Source: Rhizobiales bacterium 62-47 (GTDB taxonomy: Bacteria; Pseudomonadota; Alphaproteobacteria; Rhizobiales; Xanthobacteraceae). Taken from it: a stretch of 64,000 nucleotides of DNA. Both the position numbers and the translations under genes were made by a program. Location of the stretch: contig MKVX01000005.1 in assembly GCA_001899255.1 (NCBI GenBank), forward strand, positions 372,001 to 436,000. The letters run 5' to 3'. Shown here piece by piece: positions 26,217 through 36,552 of the stretch; the stretch's first letter is position 1; every line of letters starts with the position of its first letter. Below the pieces are notes generated by a model. It saw only the letters and a program-made list of their open reading frames with translations, searched no databases and was not told where the DNA came from.

Positions 26217-28181
26217 ATGATCGACGCGCTGGTCAGCATTCTCGTCAATGCCTGGCCCGGCATCGCCGCCGGCGGTCTGGCGATCGCGTCGCTGGCCTGG
26301 CTCGATCGCGACAACTCGCTGCATCGCATGATCGTGTGCAGCGTCGCCATCATCCTGATGTGGCGCTACATGGCGTGGCGCATCAGCGGGTCGCTGCCCG
26401 AACCGGGCCTGACGCTGGATTTCGCCGTCGGCGTCATTTTCGTCCTCATCGAAATGCTGTCGATGCTGTCGACGACGATGTCGCTGTTCTTCCTGACCAG
26501 GATCCGCAATCGCACGCCCGAGGTCGAAGCCAACCTGTCGCGCCTGCACAGCCAGCCGCTGCCGCTGATCGACGTGCTGATCTGCACCTACAACGAAGAT
26601 CGCCTGATCCTCGAACAGACCATCGTCGGCGCGGTCTCGCTGGATTATGCCAATGCGCGCGTCTGGGTGTGCGACGACGGCCGCCGCCCCTGGCTCGAAC
26701 AGCTCTGTCAGGCGCATGGTTGCGGCTACATCACCCGCAAGGACAATGCACACGCCAAGGCCGGCAACATCAACAACGCGCTGGTCTATCTCGCCGGGCT
26801 CGAACAGCCGCCGGACTATATCTCGATTCTCGATGCCGACTTCGTACCGAAGCCGGAATTCCTCACCCGCTGCATGGCGCTGATGGGGGACAGCCGTGTC
26901 GGCATCGTGCAAACGCCGCAGCATTTCGTCAATGCCGATCCAATTCAAGGCAACCTCTCACTCAACGGCATCTGGCCCGACGAGCAGCGCTATTTCTTCG
27001 ACGTGCTGATGGCGTCGAAGGATGCGTGGGGCGCGGCGTTCTGCTGCGGCACCTCGTCGGTGATCCGGTTCGCGCCGCTGATGATGATCGGCGGCTTCCC
27101 GACCGATTCGGTGACGGAAGATTATCTGGTGACGCTGCGGCTGCGCGAGATCGGCTATCAGACCATCTATCTCAACGAGCAGCTGTCGATGGGCCTGGCG
27201 CCGGAAGGCATCAAGGAATACGTCACGCAGCGCAGCCGCTGGTGCCTCGGCTTCGTGCAGATCTGTCGCGGCAAAAGCGGCCCGCTGCGCTTCGGCAACA
27301 ACCTGACGCTGGTCGATCGCGCCATTCTGTCGGAGACGTTCCTGTACTGGAGCGCGACGCACTGCTTCCGCGTGCTCGGCCTGCTGGTGCCGCCGCTTTA
27401 TCTGCTGTTCGGCATTCAGGCGGTGCACGCCACCATGGCCGATGCGGTCAATAATTTCCTGCCGTATTTCGTCGTGCAGATGAGCATCATGGGCTGGATG
27501 ACGCGCGGCCGCATCCTGCCGATCATGGCGGATATAAGCCAGTTGCTGGCGGCGCATACCATTCTGAAAGCGGTCGGCGTCGGGCTGGTGAAGCCGGTCG
27601 GGCAGAAGTTCAAGGTCACCGCCAAGGGCGGCGATCGCGGCAACCTGTTCGTCGAGTGGCCGCTGATGCGGCTGTTGTTGCTGTATCTCGCGCTGACGAT
27701 TGCCGGCGTGGTCTACGCTTTCGTCGTCAACGGCGGCTGGTCGGTGCAGGATTCCAGCGCCATCGCGCTGGTGTGGAGCTGGTACAACATCATCATCCTG
27801 ACGCTGACCTGTCTGGTGTGCATCGAGCAGCCGCGCAAGCGCAAGGCCGAACGTCTGCCGGGCAGCGGCCGCGTTGGCGTATACTGCGACGGCGAAGTGG
27901 TGTGGCAGCCGATCCTCGATGTCTCGACCAGCGGACTGCGCATCAAGGGCAAGCTGCCGTTCGATGTCGGCGCCACGGTGCAATTGCAGATCGGCAGCGT
28001 GACGCTCGATGCCGTCGTCAAGCGCAAGACCGAACAGGATTTCGCCGTGCGAATCGAGGACAGCATCGAGGCCCGCAAGGCGATGATCCGGCAGGTCTAT
28101 GGCAGCCGCTACAGCGCTTCCGTCAGCGAGGTCGCGCCGCGCGAACTGGTCAAGGCGCTGCTCAGTCGGGCTTTGCGGTGA
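26217..28181 (+). CDS. Membrane GT2 polysaccharide synthase with C-terminal PilZ domain
   Basis: A processive family-2 glycosyltransferase of 654 residues, in the cellulose/curdlan/mixed-linkage-glucan synthase group. TM segments near 35-60 and 70-93 precede the catalytic domain with VLICTYNED, D206xD208 (LDADF), T300-E-D and Q338RSRW342; more TM segments span about 375-540. The C-terminus has a PilZ domain with the c-di-GMP-binding pair R542xxxR546 and D568xSxxG573. The sequence therefore predicts a c-di-GMP-activated inner-membrane synthase. No BcsB, BcsC or cellulase gene is adjacent, only the HlyD adaptor, which argues against standard cellulose. Polymer identity is unknown. Confidence 0.9.
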   Translation: MIDALVSILVNAWPGIAAGGLAIASLAWLDRDNSLHRMIVCSVAIILMWRYMAWRISGSLPEPGLTLDFAVGVIFVLIEMLSMLSTTMSLFFLTRIRNRTPEVEANLSRLHSQPLPLIDVLICTYNEDRLILEQTIVGAVSLDYANARVWVCDDGRRPWLEQLCQAHGCGYITRKDNAHAKAGNINNALVYLAGLEQPPDYISILDADFVPKPEFLTRCMALMGDSRVGIVQTPQHFVNADPIQGNLSLNGIWPDEQRYFFDVLMASKDAWGAAFCCGTSSVIRFAPLMMIGGFPTDSVTEDYLVTLRLREIGYQTIYLNEQLSMGLAPEGIKEYVTQRSRWCLGFVQICRGKSGPLRFGNNLTLVDRAILSETFLYWSATHCFRVLGLLVPPLYLLFGIQAVHATMADAVNNFLPYFVVQMSIMGWMTRGRILPIMADISQLLAAHTILKAVGVGLVKPVGQKFKVTAKGGDRGNLFVEWPLMRLLLLYLALTIAGVVYAFVVNGGWSVQDSSAIALVWSWYNIIILTLTCLVCIEQPRKRKAERLPGSGRVGVYCDGEVVWQPILDVSTSGLRIKGKLPFDVGATVQLQIGSVTLDAVVKRKTEQDFAVRIEDSIEARKAMIRQVYGSRYSASVSEVAPRELVKALLSRALR

Positions 28182-28238
28182 CGGTGATCGCGCGCGTTTG
28201 CTCGCGGCAAGCGCAGTTTCAAATCCGTTTCGATCCCG

Positions 28239-28266
28239 CAAAAAAGCCCCGGCTTGCGCCGGGGCT
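28239..28266 (-). terminator. Intrinsic terminator of the glnK-amtB operon
   Basis: AGCCCCGGC (28245-28253), loop TTGC, and GCCGGGGCT (28258-28266) make a strong 9-bp hairpin followed, on the minus strand, by six T residues. It lies about 90 bp after the amtB stop at 28354 and is correctly oriented to end that transcript. On the plus strand it lacks a downstream T-run, so it would be a poor terminator for the GT2 gene. Confidence 0.85.
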
Positions 28267-28353
28267 GAGGACGGTCGAATGCAGGGTTTGGGGGAGGAGG
28301 CTTCGACCGGATTGATGAGGAGCGCGATCGAGAGGACCGCGCTCCTGAGTCGC

Positions 28354-29874
28354 TCACATGTTGTAGGCGCGTTCGCCATGATCGGTGATGTCGAGGCCTT
28401 CGCGTTCGGCATCGGTGGTCGGGCGCAGGCCGATCACGAGATCGACGACCTTGTAGAGGATCGCCGAGCCGACGCCGGACCACACTAGTGTCGCCAGCAC
28501 CGCCTTGCCCTGCGCCAGCATCTGCGTGGCGAAGTCGTAGGTGCCGGCATTGTTGCCCGCGAAGTTCGTGTAGTCGGTGATGCCGACCCCGCCGAGTGCC
28601 GGGTTGACGAGGATGCCGGTGCCCAGCGCGCCGATGATGCCGCCGACGCAATGGATGCCGAACACGTCGAGCGCGTCATCGTAGCGGAAGGTGTTCTTCA
28701 CGGTGGAGACGAAGAACAGGCAGACCGGTGACACGATCAGGCCGAGCACCAGCGCGCCGATCGGTCCGGCGAAACCGGAGGCGGGCGTCACCGCGACGAG
28801 ACCGGCCACCGCGCCCGAACAGATGCCGAGCAGCGACGGCTTGCCCTTGAGGATCCATTCGGTCAGCAGCCAGGACAGCGCCGCGCCGGCGGTCGCCACC
28901 ATGGTGTTGACGAAGGCCAGCGCCGTGGTGCCGTTCGATTCCAGATTCGAACCGGCATTGAAACCGAACCAACCGACCCACAGCAGTGAGGCGCCGATCA
29001 TGGTCATGGTCAGCGAGTGGGGCGGCATCAGGTCCTTGCCGTAGCCGACGCGCTTTCCGACGATCAGCGCACCGACCAGACCGGCGATGCCGGCATTGAT
29101 GTGCACCACGGTGCCGCCGGCGAAGTCGAGCGCGCCCGAGCCCGCGAGCCAGCCGGCGCTGCCGGTGATTTCGTCGAGCTTGGCCTGCGCCGCCGTCTTC
29201 GCTGCGCCGTTGGCTGCCGCCGCCACCGCCTTCGCAGCTGCCGCGACGTCATCGGGCGCGGGGATGAACCAGACCCAGTGCGCGATCGGGAAGTAGACGA
29301 ACGTCACCCACAGCAGCACGAAGAAGAACACCGCGGAGAACTTGATGCGTTCGGCGAAGGCGCCGACGATCAACGCCGGAGTGATCATCGCGAAGGTCAT
29401 CTGGAAGACGAAATAGGCGAACTCCGGAATCACGACACCGTTGGAGAACGTCGGCGCGGTGGAGTTGGCATCGACGCCCATCAGGAAGGCCTTGGCGAAG
29501 CCGCCGACATAGGGTGTCAGCGCGCCACCGGAGTCGGTGAAGGCCATCGAATAGCCGTAGAGCGTCCAGATCACGCCGACCAGCGCCACGATGGCGAACA
29601 CCTGCGTGAGGATCGAGGCCATGTTCTTGGCGCGCACCAGGCCGCCGTAGAACAATGCGAGGCCGGGCACCGACATCATCAGCACGAGGGCCGAACAGAT
29701 CAGCATCCACGCGGTGTCGCCTTTGTTGGGGACCAGCGCGGGCGTTGCCGGTGCGGCTGCGGCGGCGGGCGACGCGGCGGTCTGGGCCAATGCGAGATCG
29801 GCAAAACCGGCCACGCAGATGAGGCCGGCTGCGGCGGCAAGCAAACCCGCGCGGCGAGGCAGTTTGAACGTCAT
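28354..29874 (-). CDS. amtB: Ammonium transporter AmtB (copy with periplasmic insertion)
   Basis: Ammonium channel of the inner membrane, gated by GlnK. The 506-residue precursor has a signal peptide (GLICVAGFADLALAQ), then eleven TM helices with MSVPGLALFYGGLVRAKN, WVGWFGFNAGSN, the pore His in GTVVHINAG (H258) and the twin His region FGIHCVGGIIG. Compared with the second copy it carries about 40 extra Ala-rich residues at about 204-243, between HWVWF and GWLAGSGALDF. ATG at 29874 follows AGGAG. It lies 37 bp after glnK on the same strand, and a terminator follows at 28239-28266. Confidence 0.96.
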   Translation of the reverse strand: MTFKLPRRAGLLAAAAGLICVAGFADLALAQTAASPAAAAAPATPALVPNKGDTAWMLICSALVLMMSVPGLALFYGGLVRAKNMASILTQVFAIVALVGVIWTLYGYSMAFTDSGGALTPYVGGFAKAFLMGVDANSTAPTFSNGVVIPEFAYFVFQMTFAMITPALIVGAFAERIKFSAVFFFVLLWVTFVYFPIAHWVWFIPAPDDVAAAAKAVAAAANGAAKTAAQAKLDEITGSAGWLAGSGALDFAGGTVVHINAGIAGLVGALIVGKRVGYGKDLMPPHSLTMTMIGASLLWVGWFGFNAGSNLESNGTTALAFVNTMVATAGAALSWLLTEWILKGKPSLLGICSGAVAGLVAVTPASGFAGPIGALVLGLIVSPVCLFFVSTVKNTFRYDDALDVFGIHCVGGIIGALGTGILVNPALGGVGITDYTNFAGNNAGTYDFATQMLAQGKAVLATLVWSGVGSAILYKVVDLVIGLRPTTDAEREGLDITDHGERAYNM

Positions 29875-29911
29875 CGAAGGTACTCCTGATTGAGTGAAAG
29901 CGAGCGCGGGA

Positions 29912-30552
<641 letters not shown>

Positions 30553-31881
30553 TTACTGCAGCGCTTCGCCGTGCTGGGTGAGGTCGAGGCCTTCGAGCTC
30601 CTGATCGCGCGAGACGCGCAGCGGCACGAAGCCGCCGACGACCTTGAGCAGCACGAAGGTCACCGCGACGGACCAGACCAGCGTCACCGCGACGCCGTAG
30701 AACTGGATCAGCAGCTGCTGCGGGTTGCCTTCGAGCAGTCCCGAGGTGCCGCCGATCGCCTGCACTGCGAACACGCCGGCCAGCAACGTGCCGATCAGGC
30801 CGCCGATGCCGTGCACGCCGAACACGTCGAGCGAATCGTCGTAGCCGAAACGGTGCTTGAGATAGGTACAGGCCCAGTAGCAGACGGCGCCGGCGACGAT
30901 GCCGATGATGATGCCGTGCCATGGCGCGACATAGCCCGACGCCGGCGTGATGGTGCCGAGCCCGGCCACCGCGCCGGAGATCATGCCGAGCACAGATGGC
31001 TTCCGCCGCGTCACCCATTCGATGGCGCCCCAGGTCAGCGCCCCGGCGCAGGCGGCCAGATGCGTCGCGGTGATCGCATAGACGGCGCGGGCATTGGCGC
31101 CGAGCGCCGAACCGCCGTTGAAGCCGAACCAGCCGACCCACAGCAGGCCGGTGCCGATCACCGCCAGCGACAGGTCGAACGGCGACAGGTTGTCGTGGCC
31201 GTAGCCGTGCCGCTTGCCGATCACCATGGCGGCGACCAGACCGCCGACACCGGCGCTGAGATGCACCACGGTGCCGCCAGCGAAATCCAGCACGCCGGCC
31301 GCGCCGAGGAAGCCGCCGCCCCATACCCAATGCGCCAGCGGGATGTAGACGAAAATGAACCAGCCGATCGAGAACAGCAGATAGGCCGAGAACTTCATGC
31401 GGTCGGCCACGGCACCCGCGACCAGCGCGACGGTGATGACCGCGAAGGTCATCTGGTAGAGCATGAACAGCACTTCCGGAATCGTTTTCGCGAGCGGATT
31501 GACGCTGTCCATGGTCATGCCGGCGAGGAAGACTCGATTGAGCGATCCGAGCCAGCGGCCTTCGCCGCCGAAGGTCAGGGTGTAACCGAACGCCACCCAC
31601 AGCAGCGAGATCAGCGCCACCGCGGCGAGGCTTTGCGCCATCGTCGCCAGCACGTTCTTCTTGCGCACCATGCCGGAGTAGAACAGCGCCAGACCGGGGA
31701 TGGTCATCATCAGCACGAAGGCGGTGGCGACGATCATCCAGGCGGTGTCGGCGGCGTTGATGGTCGATGCTTCGGCGGTCGTGGCCTGCGCCAGTGCCGG
31801 AGTTGCGAGGGATGCGAGGGCGAGGCCCGGGCAGATGCCGCGTGCGGCAGCATAGGCCGCGCGGCGTGAAGATGATTGCAT
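30553..31881 (-). CDS. amtB: Ammonium transporter AmtB (second copy)
   Basis: A 442-residue ammonium channel with a signal peptide (LALASLATPALAQA), MTIPGLALFYSGMVRKKN, FDFAGGTVVHLSAG-type pore region (pore His in GTVVHLSAG) and FGVHGIGGLIG. It is close to E. coli AmtB in length and lacks the Ala-rich insertion of the copy at 28.4-29.9 kb. It follows its own glnK by 79 bp. Two tandem glnK-amtB pairs are typical of Rhodopseudomonas and relatives. Confidence 0.96.
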   Translation of the reverse strand: MQSSSRRAAYAAARGICPGLALASLATPALAQATTAEASTINAADTAWMIVATAFVLMMTIPGLALFYSGMVRKKNVLATMAQSLAAVALISLLWVAFGYTLTFGGEGRWLGSLNRVFLAGMTMDSVNPLAKTIPEVLFMLYQMTFAVITVALVAGAVADRMKFSAYLLFSIGWFIFVYIPLAHWVWGGGFLGAAGVLDFAGGTVVHLSAGVGGLVAAMVIGKRHGYGHDNLSPFDLSLAVIGTGLLWVGWFGFNGGSALGANARAVYAITATHLAACAGALTWGAIEWVTRRKPSVLGMISGAVAGLGTITPASGYVAPWHGIIIGIVAGAVCYWACTYLKHRFGYDDSLDVFGVHGIGGLIGTLLAGVFAVQAIGGTSGLLEGNPQQLLIQFYGVAVTLVWSVAVTFVLLKVVGGFVPLRVSRDQELEGLDLTQHGEALQ

Positions 31882-31960
31882 GCTAGTCCCCCAACCCGGT
31901 TCTCAACACGCGAGGGCCGATCCGCCGATGACGATCGGCCGCGCGTGGTCGTTATCGTCG

Positions 31961-32640
<680 letters not shown>

Positions 32641-33513
32641 ATGGCCAACGGTCCCTGGTTCTACGCCGAGGGCGACAAGCAGTTAGGTCCGTATTCCGAA
32701 GCGGAATTGCGCGACTTCATCGCGCGCGGAATGATCACCGCGGCGACCTTCGTCTGGACTCAGGGCATGTCGGGCTGGCTGCGCGCCGGCGATATCCCAG
32801 GCCTGATCCCGAACGTCTCGCCGCTGCCACCGGGTCCGCCGGTCCCGGCGCAACCAGCCTCCGGCAGCATGCGCAGCGGCTCGCTGTCGATCGATTTCGG
32901 CATCTGGGATTTCACCTGGCGGACTCTCGTATGGGTCATCTGCTCGGCGTTCGTCATCCCGGTGCCATGGATTCTGGTGTGGTACCTCAAGTGGCTGGTG
33001 CCCTGCGTGCAGGTCCCGGGACGGCCCAACCTCAGCTTCGAGGGTACGGCGATGACCGTCGTTCCGTGGTTTTTCGGAGCCTTCGTGCTGTTTGTCGCCG
33101 TCGGCATGACCGGGAGCGAATGGCTCAACAACCTGATGATCCTCGTTCAGATGGCGCTGTACTGGCTCTTCATCAAATGGTTCGTCGCAAGCCTCGCCTC
33201 GAACGGACAGCCGCTCGGATTGAGTTTCTCCGGTTCGATCTGGGCCTATCTCGGCTGGACTATTCTCTCGATCGTTTCCATCGTCACGATCATCGGCTGG
33301 GCATGGGTTTATGTCGCCTGGGTGCGGTGGTTCTGCCGGAATATCCAGGGCACGCGGCGCGAGGTGGTCTTCAACGGCAGCGGACTTGAGTTTCTCTGGC
33401 GCGCGATCGTATTCGTCATCGCCGCCTCGTTCATCATCCCCATTCCGTGGATGTATCGCTGGATGATGCGCTGGATGCTCGAGCAGACCGAATTGGTCGA
33501 ACGCACGGCGTGA
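32641..33513 (+). CDS. GYF_2-domain membrane protein (DUF898-like C-terminus)
   Basis: A 290-residue protein with an N-terminal GYF_2 domain (residues about 4-55: WFYAEGDKQLGPYSEAELRDFIARGMITAATFVW), a Pro-rich linker (residues about 58-75) and four or more TM helices afterwards (WVICSAFVIPVPWILVWYL, VVPWFFGAFVLFVAVGM, IWAYLGWTILSIVSIVTIIGWAW and a last one near 260). The membrane part resembles YjgN/DUF898 proteins. GYF domains usually bind Pro-rich peptides. Function is unknown and neither neighbour explains it. GAGGCA precedes the ATG. Confidence 0.8.
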   Translation: MANGPWFYAEGDKQLGPYSEAELRDFIARGMITAATFVWTQGMSGWLRAGDIPGLIPNVSPLPPGPPVPAQPASGSMRSGSLSIDFGIWDFTWRTLVWVICSAFVIPVPWILVWYLKWLVPCVQVPGRPNLSFEGTAMTVVPWFFGAFVLFVAVGMTGSEWLNNLMILVQMALYWLFIKWFVASLASNGQPLGLSFSGSIWAYLGWTILSIVSIVTIIGWAWVYVAWVRWFCRNIQGTRREVVFNGSGLEFLWRAIVFVIAASFIIPIPWMYRWMMRWMLEQTELVERTA

Positions 33514-33526
33514 CGATGTCGGGCCC

Positions 33527-34195
33527 TCACGCCTTGCCGATAGTGTAAGGCCCGCCTTTCTCCAGGGCGCGCCGATAGGCCGGACGCGCGTGAATGCGCT
33601 TGAGGAAGTCCATCGCCTTCGGATGATGATCGCTCAGCCCGGCGCGCGATGCAGCGGCTTCGAGCGGGAAACTCATCTGGATATCGGCGGCGGTGAAGTC
33701 GTTGCCGGCGAACCATTCGCTCTTGGTGAGTTCGGTCTCCCAGAACGCCATGTGCTGCTTGAGTTGCGGATTGACCAGCGTGGTCAGCGCTTCGCGCGCG
33801 ATCTTGCCGACCAGCGGCCGCAACAGCACCGGGGAACGGCGCGGCATCAGCGTGAACAGCAGCTTCATCAGCAGCGGCGGCATCGCCGAGCCTTCGGCAT
33901 AGTGCAGCCAGTAAGTGTAGCGCAGCCGTTCCGGCGTGTTCGGCGGCGGGATCAACCGGCCGTCGCCGTAGTTGCCGACGATGTATTCGATGATGGCGCC
34001 GGATTCGGCGATGGTGTTGCCGCCGTCGGTGATCACCGGCGATTTGCCGAGCGGATGAATGACGCTGAGTTCGCGCGGCGCCAGCATGTTGGACTGTCGC
34101 TGGTAACGCACGATCTCATACGGCACGCCGAGTTCTTCGAGCAGCCACAACACCCGCTGCGACCGTGAATTGTTCAGATGGTGGACAGTGAGCAT
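33527..34195 (-). CDS. Glutathione S-transferase family protein
   Basis: Cytosolic GST of 222 residues, starting MLTVHHLNNSRSQRVLWLLEELGVPYE with the thioredoxin-fold N-domain (catalytic-region Ser of NSRSQR, cis-Pro of LGKSPVI, and the glutathione-binding ES of IAESGAIIEYI), followed by an all-helical C-domain. The motif NSRSQRVLWLLEEL is common in fungal/bacterial beta-like and Ure2-like GSTs. AGGA precedes the ATG at 34195; the longer frame to 34315 is not supported. Convergent with the GYF gene and divergent from the DUF2239 gene. Substrate unknown. Confidence 0.93.
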   Translation of the reverse strand: MLTVHHLNNSRSQRVLWLLEELGVPYEIVRYQRQSNMLAPRELSVIHPLGKSPVITDGGNTIAESGAIIEYIVGNYGDGRLIPPPNTPERLRYTYWLHYAEGSAMPPLLMKLLFTLMPRRSPVLLRPLVGKIAREALTTLVNPQLKQHMAFWETELTKSEWFAGNDFTAADIQMSFPLEAAASRAGLSDHHPKAMDFLKRIHARPAYRRALEKGGPYTIGKA

Positions 34196-34320
34196 GCGTC
34201 GATCCTTTGTCGCGGGCGGGTCACCCGCAGTCTGCGCCACGCCGTCGGCCGGCGGAAGCGGCTTCGGTGTCCGAGACAACGCGGGCGGAGGCCGAAAGCT
34301 GCGAAAAGGCCCCACCGTTA

Positions 34321-34368
34321 GATATATTTACCCGGGTGATATTGACGGATATATTTTACCCGGATATA
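34321..34368. promoter_or_regulatory. Two-copy operator-like motif GATATATTTACCCGG
   Basis: GATATATTTACCCGGGTGATA (34321-34341) recurs as GATATATTTTACCCGGATATA (34348-34368), 27 bp apart start to start. The first copy has the palindromic core TACCCGGGTGATA-like ACCCGGGT flanked by TAT/ATA. The AT-rich repeats stand out in GC-rich DNA and sit between the divergent GST (start 34195) and DUF2239 (start 34399) genes. A regulator dimer could bind both copies. No regulator gene is adjacent. Confidence 0.55.
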
Positions 34369-34398
34369 AAGCGTCGAAACCACACGAGTCGCGCCGCC

Positions 34399-35025
34399 AT
34401 GAGCCAGCATTTCACCGCCTTCGACGGCCAAAGCCACCTCGCCACTGGGCCATTGGCCGAGGTGGCGCTCGCCGTCAAACACGCGACGGCCGCCGCGGCG
34501 CAGTCCGCCATCATCATCTTCGACGACGCCACTGGGCGGCCGATCGACCTCGATCTGCGCGGCAGCGACGCCGAGATCGTGGCCCGCCTGCCGCAACCCG
34601 CCGCTGCCGCCGAGACCGATCCCGCCGCACCGCGCGGACGCGGACGTCCCAAACTTGGCGTCGTCGCCCGCGAAGTCACGCTGTTGCCGCGTCACTGGGA
34701 CTGGCTTGCCGCGCAACCCGGCGGCGCCTCGGTGGCGCTGCGCAAGCTGGTCGACGAAGCCCGGCGCAACAACGGCGAGCGCGATCGTCAGCGCCTGGCG
34801 CGCGATGCCGCCTACCACTTCATGTCGACGATGGCGGGCAATCTGCCCGGCTTCGAGGATGCCGCGCGCGCGCTGTTCGCTGCCGATCGTAGCCGCTTCG
34901 CCGCGTGCATTGCCGGATGGCCGCAGGATATCCGCGATCACATCGTCAAACTCGCTTCCGTCGCATTCCCGAGCGAAGCAGCGACCGCTTCGCTCCAAGA
35001 AAACGTGTCGGACCAAGAAAGTTAG
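34399..35025 (+). CDS. DUF2239-family protein
   Basis: A 208-residue protein matching the DUF2239 pattern: an N-terminal domain (AFDGQSHLATGPLAEVALAV, IIFDDATGRPIDLDLRG), a central RGRGRPKLGVVAREVTLLPRHWDWLAAQPGGAS, where 'GRPKLGV.REVTLLPRHW.WL' is diagnostic, and a helical C-terminus. The basic RGRGRPK resembles an AT-hook, which hints at nucleic-acid binding but is not proof. Function is unknown. A repeated operator-like motif lies 30 bp upstream, and a MATE exporter gene follows by 66 bp on the same strand. Confidence 0.85.
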   Translation: MSQHFTAFDGQSHLATGPLAEVALAVKHATAAAAQSAIIIFDDATGRPIDLDLRGSDAEIVARLPQPAAAAETDPAAPRGRGRPKLGVVAREVTLLPRHWDWLAAQPGGASVALRKLVDEARRNNGERDRQRLARDAAYHFMSTMAGNLPGFEDAARALFAADRSRFAACIAGWPQDIRDHIVKLASVAFPSEAATASLQENVSDQES

Positions 35026-35091
35026 TAAAGCCAGCGGTGTGCCAACGAGGCGCTCGCGCCACGCCCGCGGTTCGCCGCGCAAGGAATCGTC

Positions 35092-36441
35092 ATGACCGCT
35101 GCGCGCCCGCTGTGGCTCGACTATCTCACCTTTCTGCTGCCGATGATGGCGAGCAACATCTTGCAGGCGTTGTTCGGCACCATCAACAGCATCTATCTCG
35201 GCCAGATGATCGGCGTCGAAGCGCTCGCCGCCGTCGCCGGCTTCTTTCCGGTGATGTTCTTTTTCGTCGCGTTCATCATCGGCCTCGGCGCCGGCGCGTC
35301 GGTGCTGATCGGCCAGGCGTGGGGTGCCGGCGAGCCGGCCAAGGCAAAGGTCATTGCCGGCACCACGCTGAGCGTCGCGTTGCTTGGCGGTGCCTTGATC
35401 GCGGTGTTCGGCGGCAGCTTCGCACGCCAGTTGATGCTGGCGCTGGCGACGCCGGCTAATGTGTTGGACGCCGCTACCGCTTACGCCCGCATCATGATGA
35501 TCGCGATGCCGGCGACCTTCGCTTTCATCCTGATGACGTCGATGATGCGCGGCGTCGGCGACACCGTAACGCCGCTGTTCGCGCTGTCGGTGTCGACCGC
35601 GATCGGCCTCGTCGTCACGCCGGCCCTGATCCAGGGCTGGCTCGGGTTGCCGAAACTCGGCGTCGCCAGCGCGGCCTATGCCTCGGCGATCGCCTCGGTG
35701 GTGACGTTGCTTTGGCTTGCGCTACATCTGCGCCGCACCAACCACGCCCTCGCGCCCGATATGACCCTGCTGCGCGGCCTGCGTCCGGATCCGTTGCTGT
35801 TGCGCAAGGTGCTGCGTATCGGCCTGCCGACGGCGGTGCAGCTCGTCGTGATGTCGCTCGCCGAACTGGTGTTGCTCGGCCTCGTCAATGGCTTCGGCTC
35901 CGATGCCACGGCGGCCTATGGCGCGGTCAATCAGGTGCTGAGCTACGTACAGTTTCCGGCTATCTCGATTGCCATCACCGCATCGATTTTCGGTGCGCAG
36001 GCGATCGGTGCCGGTCGCGTCGACCGGCTGGGCGCCATCGTTCGCACCGGCCTGTTGCTGAACCTGATCATGACCGGCGCGCTGGTGCTGCTCGGCTATC
36101 TGCTGTCGCGGCTGATCATCGGCCTGTTCATCACCGATGCCCATGTGCTCGAACTGGCGCAACATCTGCTGCACATCGTGCTGTGGAGCACGGTGCCGTT
36201 CGGCATGGCCGGTGTGTTCTCCGCCACCATGCGCGCCAGCGGCACGGTGCTGGTGCCGATGCTGCTCTCGATCTTCGCCATTGTCGCGATCGAGGTGCCG
36301 GTTGCGGTGGCGCTGAGCCGAATCATCGGCGTCGATGGCGTGTGGATCGCGTATCCGGCGGCGTTCTGCGCCATGATGCTGCTGCAGATGAGCTATTATC
36401 TATTAGTCTGGCGCAAGAAAAAGATTCGGCGCTTGATCTAG
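35092..36441 (+). CDS. MATE-family multidrug efflux transporter
   Basis: A 449-residue inner-membrane exporter with twelve predicted TM helices in two MatE halves. It begins WLDYLTFLLPMMASNILQALFGTINSIYLGQM and has the second half around VLRIGLPTAVQLVVMSLAELVLLGLVNGFG. Such proteins expel cationic or organic drugs using H+ or Na+. AAGGAA precedes the ATG. It probably shares the DUF2239 transcript and so the operator-like motif at 34.3 kb. Substrate unknown. Confidence 0.93.
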   Translation: MTAARPLWLDYLTFLLPMMASNILQALFGTINSIYLGQMIGVEALAAVAGFFPVMFFFVAFIIGLGAGASVLIGQAWGAGEPAKAKVIAGTTLSVALLGGALIAVFGGSFARQLMLALATPANVLDAATAYARIMMIAMPATFAFILMTSMMRGVGDTVTPLFALSVSTAIGLVVTPALIQGWLGLPKLGVASAAYASAIASVVTLLWLALHLRRTNHALAPDMTLLRGLRPDPLLLRKVLRIGLPTAVQLVVMSLAELVLLGLVNGFGSDATAAYGAVNQVLSYVQFPAISIAITASIFGAQAIGAGRVDRLGAIVRTGLLLNLIMTGALVLLGYLLSRLIIGLFITDAHVLELAQHLLHIVLWSTVPFGMAGVFSATMRASGTVLVPMLLSIFAIVAIEVPVAVALSRIIGVDGVWIAYPAAFCAMMLLQMSYYLLVWRKKKIRRLI

Positions 36442-36552
36442 ATTACCGTCGGCTTCCGTGCCGCGAGCCGGAATATATTATGACCATCATAAAAAGAGTG
36501 GACGCGGCCGGCAAGCCGCGCCACAATCCTCGCGAAAAGTCGGGAGGTTCGT

